Shown here: one piece after another, positions 9,019-15,493 of the stretch
Layout: every line of letters starts with the position of its first letter
Position numbering within the stretch: position 1 is the first letter of the stretch
Assembly (NCBI GenBank): GCA_041739525.1
Contig: JBGSNQ010000158.1
Span: 186,001-250,000 of the forward strand
Direction: 5' to 3'
DNA length: 64,000 nt
Origin: DATJGR01 sp041739525
Lineage (GTDB): Bacteria; Pseudomonadota; Gammaproteobacteria; Pseudomonadales; Azotimanducaceae
Made by a program: the position numbers and the translations under genes
Notes under the pieces: model-generated
The model's database searches: none
What the model was told of the DNA's origin: nothing
Seen by the model: the letters and a program-made list of their open reading frames with translations, nothing else

Positions 9019-9357
9019 ATGGCAGACCGCTCGATCACGTTCGTCAAGAAGATCCTTGCCACAGGCGAGCCCTGCGGCAAGTGCCGGGATGTGGAGGACC
9101 GTCTGACGGCCGGCGGACACTGGCCGGCCATCGATCGGGTCGTGGTTGCGGACGAGCGCGACCCGGACTCCGAGGGTATGCGGCTTGCCGTGGAACTCGG
9201 CGTAGAACGGGCGCCGTTTTTTGTCGTTCAAACAGGAACGAAGACGGTTATCTACACTGTCTTTCTGAAGTTCGTCAAAGAAGTACTCGACGCGGCCAAC
9301 GACACCGACAAAGCTCAGCTGCTGCTGGCTGAAAACCCTGGCCTCGATCTGATCTGA
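9019..9357 (+). CDS. Thioredoxin-like protein with CGKC motif
   Basis: A 112-residue protein with a CxxC motif (CGKC, residues 19-22) near the N-terminus and ERAPFFVV ahead of the region where thioredoxins have a cis-proline. It starts four bases after the cysH stop and is almost surely co-transcribed with it, so a role as an electron donor or redox partner in sulfate reduction is a reasonable inference. Its size and CxxC placement suggest a glutaredoxin/thioredoxin fold, but it does not match classic thioredoxin (WCGPC). Biochemical function unknown. Confidence 0.75.
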   Translation: MADRSITFVKKILATGEPCGKCRDVEDRLTAGGHWPAIDRVVVADERDPDSEGMRLAVELGVERAPFFVVQTGTKTVIYTVFLKFVKEVLDAANDTDKAQLLLAENPGLDLI

Positions 9358-9361
9358 TCGC

Positions 9362-10336
9362 TCAGCGGGTGGGCAGCTTCAATCCCTGGAACATCGCCTC
9401 GCGCTCCAACCGGTTCGTGCACGCCAACGCGCGTTCAACTACATCGCGAGTCAGATGCGGGGCGAACAGCTCGATGAAATCGAACATGAAGCGGCGCATG
9501 AACGCCCCCTTGCGGCAGGCGATGTACGTCACGCTAGGACGGAACAAATGGCTCGCGTCCAGCGCAACCAGGTCCGCGTCCTGCTCCGGGTGGTACGACA
9601 TCGAAGCGACGATCCCGACACCTAGCCCAAGCCGCACATAGGTCTTGATCACGTCGGTGTCGGTCGCGGTGAACACCACGTGCGGCGACAGGCCGTGCTC
9701 GACGAACGCATCGTCGAGCTTGGAACGTCCGGTGAAGCCGAATACGTACGTCACGATTGGCTCCGCCGCCACGGCTTCGAGCGTCAACGGCTTGACGTCG
9801 ATCAATGGATGCCCCTTGGGCACAACTACCGAGCGGTTCCACTCGTAGCACGGCATCATGACCAGATCGCCGAACAGGTCGCTGCCTTCGGTGGCGATGC
9901 CAAAGTCGACGTTGCCCTCGGCCGCCATCTCTGCGATCTGCAGGGGCGTTCCCTGATTCATGTGCAAGATGACTTCGGGGTATTCGCTGCGAAATTTCTG
10001 TATGACGGACGGCAACGCATAACGTGCCTGCGTGTGTGTGGTGGCAATCGCAAGGCTGCCCTTTCGTTCGTTGCTGAACTCCTGCGCGGCCTGTTTGACG
10101 CTTTCCACCTGACGAAGAATCTCACCCGCGATGCGGATGATCACCTCACCGGCCGGCGTTACCCGCGTCAGGTGTTTGCCGCTGCGCGAAAACACTTCCA
10201 CGCCCAGTTCGTCCTCGAGCAGACGGATTTGTTTCGAGATCCCCGGCTGCGACGTGTATAGGCTCTGTGCCGTTGCAGAAACGTTGAGGTCGTGGTGGGC
10301 GACTTCCCAGATATAGCGGAGTTGCTGAAGCTTCAT
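9362..10336 (-). CDS. cysB: LysR-type regulator CysB
   Basis: Activator of sulfur-assimilation genes, responding to O- or N-acetylserine. The 324-residue protein begins MKLQQLRYIWEVAHHDLNVS and has the LysR winged helix-turn-helix (residues about 18-60, with LYTSQPGISKQIRLLE). The CysB-type effector domain follows, with ATTHTQARYALP and the pocket segment around EGSDLFGDLV. It converges with cysH and the thioredoxin-like gene, four bases between stops. Length and sequence fit CysB or its paralogue Cbl; the locus favours CysB. Confidence 0.9.
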   Translation of the reverse strand: MKLQQLRYIWEVAHHDLNVSATAQSLYTSQPGISKQIRLLEDELGVEVFSRSGKHLTRVTPAGEVIIRIAGEILRQVESVKQAAQEFSNERKGSLAIATTHTQARYALPSVIQKFRSEYPEVILHMNQGTPLQIAEMAAEGNVDFGIATEGSDLFGDLVMMPCYEWNRSVVVPKGHPLIDVKPLTLEAVAAEPIVTYVFGFTGRSKLDDAFVEHGLSPHVVFTATDTDVIKTYVRLGLGVGIVASMSYHPEQDADLVALDASHLFRPSVTYIACRKGAFMRRFMFDFIELFAPHLTRDVVERALACTNRLEREAMFQGLKLPTR

Positions 10337-10414
10337 CGTGCCTGCATCCCGTACTTATAACCCGATGGTCTTTTAGGCAATGTTCACTGCTTCATGCGGG
10401 CATGGCAAGAGCGC

Positions 10415-11308
10415 TCAGGCGGAAGCGCGCGGCACGTGTCCGGATGCGACGTGACCTAACGCTCGTTCGCAGTTCTGTGCTTGATCGTCAAAGAACACAT
10501 CGGCACCGAACGCACGCAGGAAGTGGGTCTTATCAGCGCCACCCAGGAAGAGGCACTCATCGAGTCGCACATCCCAGGCTCTCAGTGTTCTGATGACGCG
10601 CTCATGCGCAGGTGCCGCTCTGGCCGTCACCAATGCAGTACGAATCGGACACGGCCTGCCGACGAACTCGGATTGCAGGCGGTGTAACCCGGCGAGGAAA
10701 TCCTTGAATGGACCACCCGCTAACGGACGACCCGCGGCCGCCTGTTCGTTGGCGGCAAACGCGTCGAGGCCATCGCGCCTGAACACCTGATCGGCCTCGT
10801 CGGAGAACAGCACCGAGTCACCGTCAAACGCAATGCGCAATTCCTCCGACGGATTGCCCGGCGACTTCGAAGCAAGCAAGGTCGCCGCCGCTACCTGGTG
10901 ATCGAGTGCGTGCACCACGTCGTCGGAATCGGTGGAGAGAAAAAGGTCGCATTTGAATGCTTGCACGTAACGATACGGTCGCTCACCGCCACAGAACGCC
11001 GCACGCGTGATATTGAGCTGATGCGCCTGGATCGAATTGAAAATGCGCAGACCCGTGTCGGCTGAGTTGCGCGACAGCAGGATTACCTCGACGCGCGTCC
11101 TGTCCAGTAGACCATTGATGTCGAGCAGCTTCTTCACGAACGGAAAACCCTCGCCACGATCGAGCGGTTCGTCCTCGTGCGCGATTTGATACTTTCGATA
11201 GGCCTCGAGACCTTCCTCTACGTAGACGCGATTCGAGTCTTCCAGGTCGAACAGTGCCCGTGACGAGATCGCCACCGTGAGCAGTCGATCGTCGAGGTCG
11301 GACACCAC
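10415..11308 (-). CDS. 5'-nucleotidase (cytosolic 5'-nucleotidase-like family)
   Basis: The 297-residue protein resembles the bacterial 5'-nucleotidase family related to eukaryotic cytosolic 5'-nucleotidase I, which releases phosphate from nucleoside monophosphates. Conserved parts are VAISSRALFDLEDSN at the N-terminus, VEVILLSRNSADTGLRIF, the FDGDSVLFSDE acidic motif and FLGGADKTHFLRAFGADVFFDD near the C-terminus. The start is GTG at 11308, three bases after the stop of the DUF465 gene, so the two are probably co-transcribed. Substrate specificity cannot be read from the sequence. Confidence 0.8.
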   Translation of the reverse strand: MVSDLDDRLLTVAISSRALFDLEDSNRVYVEEGLEAYRKYQIAHEDEPLDRGEGFPFVKKLLDINGLLDRTRVEVILLSRNSADTGLRIFNSIQAHQLNITRAAFCGGERPYRYVQAFKCDLFLSTDSDDVVHALDHQVAAATLLASKSPGNPSEELRIAFDGDSVLFSDEADQVFRRDGLDAFAANEQAAAGRPLAGGPFKDFLAGLHRLQSEFVGRPCPIRTALVTARAAPAHERVIRTLRAWDVRLDECLFLGGADKTHFLRAFGADVFFDDQAQNCERALGHVASGHVPRASA

Positions 11309-11311
11309 TTA

Positions 11312-11509
11312 TCAAGCGTCCAGATTCGGAATGAGTTCGCTTTCGAGCTTGGTAATCATGTCCTTCAGTCGCAGCTTCCGCTTCTTGAGGCGCTGTATCC
11401 GCATCGAATCAGGGTGTCTGGTCTCGATCATGTATTTGATCACTTCGTCGAGATCGCGATGCTCGACGCGGAGTTCTTCCAACCACCTCGCGATTTCCGC
11501 AGGTTCCAT
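11312..11509 (-). CDS. DUF465 / YdcH-family small protein
   Basis: A 65-residue protein beginning MEPAEIARWLEELRVEHRDL and rich in Lys/Arg/Glu heptads (RIQRLKKRKLRLKDMITKLE), as expected for the coiled-coil YdcH/DUF465 family of unknown function. The ATG at 11509 gives the family length; the open frame runs further upstream only through another gene's territory. It is read into the 5'-nucleotidase gene. No further function can be given. Confidence 0.8.
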   Translation of the reverse strand: MEPAEIARWLEELRVEHRDLDEVIKYMIETRHPDSMRIQRLKKRKLRLKDMITKLESELIPNLDA

Positions 11510-11581
11510 CGCGAATTCCAGCGTTGCACAACCGTGGCATGATAAGAGGGTTCCCACCCGCCATAAAGGGACGCACCGCCG

Positions 11582-12313
11582 ATGAGTACCCGCCGACCCG
11601 ACGAACGCGCGCTGCAATCGCGGCAGGATTCGTCCGGAAAGGCGTCCGTGGACCGATTCCTCACCGAGGTCACTGCGGCGCGACCGCCGAGCGTGCAATC
11701 GACGCATCGGCTGCTCTTCGGCATCGATGCGACCGCCAGCCGCCAACCGACATGGGACCTCGCGTGTGAGCTCCACGCCGAATTGTTTGCAGAGGCGGCG
11801 CGCGCGGGAAACCTCGCCATTCAACTGTGCTACTACCGCGGCTCGAGCGAGTTCGTCGCGTCACAATGGGCAACTACTCCCAATCAGCTGCATGATCAAA
11901 TGCTCTCTGTCTCGTGTCGCGGCGGGCGTACGCAACTGCGTCGACTGCTCGAGCACGCGCTCAACGAGGCAATGCGATACCCGGTTCGAGCGCTGGTATT
12001 CATAGGCGACTGTTTCGAAGAGGACGAAGCGGACGTGCTGCGTTTCGTCGGGCAACTCGCTATCCGAACGCTACCCGTCTTCATTTTCCAGGAAGGAAGC
12101 AACCGGACCGCAACGCGGGTATTCAAGTCGATCGCTCGGTTGACTAACGGTGCACATGTGCCATTCGATGCGTCGGGCCCCGAGCAACTGAGGCACCTTC
12201 TCGGCGCAATAGCGCAGTACGCCGCGGGCGGCCGTTCGGCCCTGGAGGAGTACGCGCGGCGCATTGGCAGCACGCAGACACGCGCGCTGCTGAGTCAGCT
12301 CAAACAATCATGA
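11582..12313 (+). CDS. VWA-domain protein with DxTxS metal site
   Basis: The 243-residue protein is a von Willebrand factor A-type domain. The metal-ion-dependent adhesion site is DATAS within LLFGIDATASRQPTWD (about residues 48-52), followed by CELHAELF and a second strand ALVFIGDCFEED. No signal peptide or membrane segment is seen, so it is probably cytoplasmic. The stop overlaps the start of the J-domain gene (ATGA), indicating tight translational coupling. I recall similar VWA/J-domain gene pairs in other Proteobacteria, but no function is established. The downstream PilZ, TerB and microprotein genes may belong to the same neighbourhood. Confidence 0.75.
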   Translation: MSTRRPDERALQSRQDSSGKASVDRFLTEVTAARPPSVQSTHRLLFGIDATASRQPTWDLACELHAELFAEAARAGNLAIQLCYYRGSSEFVASQWATTPNQLHDQMLSVSCRGGRTQLRRLLEHALNEAMRYPVRALVFIGDCFEEDEADVLRFVGQLAIRTLPVFIFQEGSNRTATRVFKSIARLTNGAHVPFDASGPEQLRHLLGAIAQYAAGGRSALEEYARRIGSTQTRALLSQLKQS

Positions 12314-13044
12314 TCCTCGCCGTTTTGGGCGGCCTGCTCGCGGCATTAATGATCGCGATCCTGCTTCGGTCGCTGTGGATTCGATCGGGTCTCAACGTGA
12401 GCCAAACGTTGATGACCCTCGGCGCTGCGGCGGTGGTGATCACAATCGTTGCGTTGACGGTGACCGGGCGCCTCAATTGGATCGTTGCGGCGCTCGCCGC
12501 GATGATTCCGCTGGTCCGCCGCATCGGAACGTTGGTTCGATTTTTCCCATGGCTCGCGGCGCTGCTTCCGCGAGTACGCTCGGCAAATGGTGCCGCGTCC
12601 CGGCCAAGCACTGACGCCGGCAGCACCACTACCGATAGCAGTTTTTTCAAAATGACACTGCACCATGCTTCGGGACACATGGATGGCGAGATCAAACAGG
12701 GTGCCTACAAGGGCCATTTTCTGAGCGAACTCGATGTTTCGAAACTGGTTGGTCTTCTCGCCGAGATACGCGACTACGACTCGCAGCGCCTGCTGGAGGC
12801 GTACCTCGACCGCAACCATCCCGAGTGGCGCACCAATGGCCATCGGACGCCCGCCCCCAGCGGGCAGAACATGACGCGGAACGAGGCGTTGTCTGCACTC
12901 GGGCTGGGGGAAGACGCTACGCGCGAGGAAGTCGTGACCGCACATCGTCGCTTGATACAGAAACTACATCCCGATCGCGGAGGCTCTACCTACCTCGCCG
13001 CCCTGCTCAATCGGGCCAAGGACACCCTGCTCAAAGACCCTTGA
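12310..13044 (+). CDS. Membrane-anchored J-domain protein (Tim14/Pam18-like)
   Basis: A 244-residue protein with hydrophobic N-terminal segments at residues about 1-20 and 33-67, a middle region containing HHASGHMDGEI and KGHFLSELD, and a C-terminal J domain (about 190-244). That domain has the DnaK-stimulating HPD in KLHPDRGGSTYLAALLNRAK. The HPDRGG form and C-terminal position after membrane helices resemble mitochondrial Tim14/Pam18. It probably recruits DnaK to the inner membrane. The start overlaps the VWA stop, so the two products likely work together. Confidence 0.82.
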   Translation: MILAVLGGLLAALMIAILLRSLWIRSGLNVSQTLMTLGAAAVVITIVALTVTGRLNWIVAALAAMIPLVRRIGTLVRFFPWLAALLPRVRSANGAASRPSTDAGSTTTDSSFFKMTLHHASGHMDGEIKQGAYKGHFLSELDVSKLVGLLAEIRDYDSQRLLEAYLDRNHPEWRTNGHRTPAPSGQNMTRNEALSALGLGEDATREEVVTAHRRLIQKLHPDRGGSTYLAALLNRAKDTLLKDP

Positions 13045-13097
13045 TCTGTGGTCATCGTCACAACGTCTGAGCCGTACGTGTCATACGATTTTGCGCC

Positions 13098-13475
13098 ATG
13101 GTCAGATGTCCCGAACGCCGTAGTCTGGAGCGCCTTCCTGTGACCAACATGAAGGCGACTGTTTCCGTGCGTCATCGATTCGGGACCCATCACGGTGATG
13201 TGGTCGACTTCAATCGCTTCGGTGTGACCATATCAGTGCGCCGCCCGTTACCGATCAACAAACCGCTGCTCCTTTCGCTGAGGCACCCCGAATCGCGCCT
13301 CGATGAGGTCGTTGGGGTTGCGCACCACTGCCGGTATTCGCCCAACGGAATCTTCCGCGTCGGCATTCGCTTTCGCACGAACTCACCGATTCAGCTCGAC
13401 CGCGACGAGGTCGAACATCTTCTCGAAATGCTTGAACGAAAGATCGTGGAGTCGCTCGGCGCGACCACTACATGA
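13098..13475 (+). CDS. PilZ-domain-like protein
   Basis: A 125-residue protein with features of the c-di-GMP-binding PilZ domain: an RxxxR motif in RRSLERLPV near residue 8 and a (D/N)x(S/N)xxG-like motif in VVDFNRFGVTI. The usual Ser is replaced by Asn, so nucleotide binding is uncertain. Downstream strands such as GIFRVGIRF also fit PilZ. The start at 13098 keeps the RxxxR motif; ATG 13149 would remove it. The 3' end overlaps the convergent TerB-like gene by eight bases. Confidence 0.6.
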   Translation: MVRCPERRSLERLPVTNMKATVSVRHRFGTHHGDVVDFNRFGVTISVRRPLPINKPLLLSLRHPESRLDEVVGVAHHCRYSPNGIFRVGIRFRTNSPIQLDRDEVEHLLEMLERKIVESLGATTT

Positions 13476-13857
13476 AGCTGCGGGCTTCTTCCTCGAGCGC
13501 AACCAGCCTCCGTACCCAATTATCCATCAACTGAAATTCGGCATCAGGTAATCCGAAGGCACGGCCAATTTCTTTGAGGAGACACTCTTCCTCGATCTCG
13601 AATGCGCCATCTACGTAGGAGAGCCGCAACAGATTCAGCAACGCGACGGCGCGAGCGCGCCTCGTGTCGAACACTTTGTCCACACCGCTGAGTTCGAGGT
13701 ACTGCGATTCGGTTCTTGGATTGAGATCCATTTCCCGCTTGAACTCATCGAGCATGCCCTCTTCGTTCGGATCGAGCAGGCCATCCGAAACGACAACGTT
13801 GTGCGCGAGCCCCAGTAACGCCTCGCGTTGCTGTCGCGTCAACGACGATAGCCACAT
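13468..13857 (-). CDS. TerB-like domain protein
   Basis: A 129-residue, mostly helical acidic protein resembling the TerB domain found in tellurite-resistance proteins and at the N-terminus of the co-chaperone DjlA. Conserved-looking parts are LAHNVVVSDGLLDPNEEGML and LLRLSYVDGAFEIEEECLL, the duplicated helix pattern with VDG and EE(E/C) acidic clusters. No signal peptide is visible. It follows the 42-residue membrane-protein gene with a three-base gap. A J-domain gene lies close by on the opposite strand, which recalls the TerB-J combination of DjlA. Confidence 0.65.
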   Translation of the reverse strand: MWLSSLTRQQREALLGLAHNVVVSDGLLDPNEEGMLDEFKREMDLNPRTESQYLELSGVDKVFDTRRARAVALLNLLRLSYVDGAFEIEEECLLKEIGRAFGLPDAEFQLMDNWVRRLVALEEEARSFM

Positions 13858-13860
13858 CGT

Positions 13861-13989
13861 CTATGCGGCTCCGCGCAGCATCGACGCGATGATTGAGGCA
13901 AACATCAGCACGATCGACAGCCATCCCCAGGCAACGAACAGCTTGACGATCCAGCTTTGCTCGAAGAAATCCTCGATCAGATACCACAT
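13861..13989 (-). CDS. Small (42-residue) single-span membrane protein
   Basis: An ATG at 13989, with AGGAAG seven bases upstream, opens a 42-codon frame ending in TAG. The product starts MWYLIEDFFEQSW and continues with a hydrophobic helix of about 23 residues (from KLFVAWGWLSIVLMF to IIASML), ending RGAA. The TerB-like gene begins three bases after its stop, so the two are likely one transcript. No family recognised. The good ribosome site, clean transmembrane helix and tight spacing support a real gene. Confidence 0.6.
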   Translation of the reverse strand: MWYLIEDFFEQSWIVKLFVAWGWLSIVLMFASIIASMLRGAA

Positions 13990-14031
13990 GCTTGAGCTTC
14001 CTATTCGATTGCGCGCAAGAATACCAAACTT

Positions 14032-15375
14032 TCAATCGACGGCGGTTGTTGCGAAGAGATCGTGGGTGTCAGCCTCGAAGATCATGACATCCACGAGATC
14101 ACCCGGAGTGCAGTCGACTGCGTCGACATAAACACATCCGTCTATCTCCGGCGCATCGCCGCGTGACCGGCCGACTGCCCCATCGTCGTCCACAGAATCG
14201 ATCAACACCTGCATGCGTCGTCCAACTTTGGCCGCAAGACGCTTGGTACTGATCTGCTCCTGATGGAGCATTAGCCGCTCCAACCGCTCCTGCTTAACGT
14301 GTTCCGGCACGGGATCGGGTAGCTTGTTGGCGCTGGCGCCGTCGACATCCGAATAAGCAAAACAGCCGACGCGGTCGAGGTCGGCTTCGGTCAGAAACTG
14401 CAACAGCTCCTCGAACTCGGCGTCAGTTTCCCCGGGAAAGCCGACGATGAACGTAGAACGAATGGTCAGATCGGGACAGATCGCTCGCCACGTCGCGATG
14501 CGCTCCAGGGTTCGATCGGACGCAGCCGGGCGACGCATCAGTTTCAAAATGCGCGGCACACCATGCTGCATGGGAACGTCGAGGTACGGCAGCACCAGTC
14601 CATCAGCCATGAGCGGTAGCAGTTCATCAACGTGCGGATACGGATACACGTAATGCAGTCGTACCCACGGAAGCAGATGACCGAGTTCCTTGCACATCGT
14701 GATCATGTCGGTGCGTAGGGGCCGTCCACCCCAGAAATCGGTTCGGTACTTCATATCGAGGCCGTACGCGCTCGTATCCTGCGAGATGACGAGGAGTTCC
14801 TTTACACCGGATCGCGCAAGACCTTCCGCCTCGTTCAGAACCTCACCGATCTTGCGCGAGCGCAGCTTCCCTCGCAGTGACGGAATGATGCAGAAGGAAC
14901 ACTTGTGGTTGCACCCTTCCGAGATCTTCAGATACGCGTAGTGGCGTGGCGTGAGTTTGACGCCCGTTGCCGGAACCAAGTCTACAAAGGGGTTGCGCGC
15001 CCCTTGCGGAACAACCTCGTGTACCGCCTCTACTACCGCTTCGTATGCGGCGGGACCGGTAACCGACAGCACGTCCGGAAAGTGCTCGCGGATCAGGCTT
15101 GCGCGCGCGCCGAGACACCCTGTCACGATGACCCGACCGTTCTCCGCCATCGCCTCTCCGATCGCCTCGAGCGATTCTTCGACGGCACTGTCGATGAAGC
15201 CGCAGGTATTTATCACCACGACGTCCGCGTCGGCGTAGCTGCCTGACGTCTCGTAACCCTCGATTCGCAACTGCGTCAGTATTCGCTCCGAGTCGACGAG
15301 CGCTTTCGGACAGCCGAGGCTGACGAAGCCGACGCGTCCAGGACGTGCGGTAGAAGCCGAACTTGGCTTGGTCAT
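14032..15375 (-). CDS. rimO: Ribosomal protein uS12 methylthiotransferase
   Basis: A radical-SAM enzyme that adds a methylthio group to an aspartate of ribosomal protein S12. From ATG 15375 it has 447 residues. The N-terminal MTTase domain has the three cluster cysteines C22 (SLGCPKALVDSE), C58 (NTCGF) and C87 (GCLGA). The radical-SAM motif CNHKCSFC is at 155-162, and a C-terminal TRAM-like region follows. The sequence SLGCPK is typical of RimO rather than MiaB. The open frame extends 66 codons upstream, but MTKPSS matches the family start. Confidence 0.95.
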   Translation of the reverse strand: MTKPSSASTARPGRVGFVSLGCPKALVDSERILTQLRIEGYETSGSYADADVVVINTCGFIDSAVEESLEAIGEAMAENGRVIVTGCLGARASLIREHFPDVLSVTGPAAYEAVVEAVHEVVPQGARNPFVDLVPATGVKLTPRHYAYLKISEGCNHKCSFCIIPSLRGKLRSRKIGEVLNEAEGLARSGVKELLVISQDTSAYGLDMKYRTDFWGGRPLRTDMITMCKELGHLLPWVRLHYVYPYPHVDELLPLMADGLVLPYLDVPMQHGVPRILKLMRRPAASDRTLERIATWRAICPDLTIRSTFIVGFPGETDAEFEELLQFLTEADLDRVGCFAYSDVDGASANKLPDPVPEHVKQERLERLMLHQEQISTKRLAAKVGRRMQVLIDSVDDDGAVGRSRGDAPEIDGCVYVDAVDCTPGDLVDVMIFEADTHDLFATTAVD

Positions 15376-15493
15376 ATTGGAAGCGACCGTCGGAGCGATG
15401 GTGAAGCGAGGGCGGCGCATTGTAGCTGATCTCCCGCGCCGTTTGGCACGCCAGCGCACCGCTCTTACAATCGCGCGTTTCCCTCGGCATTCC

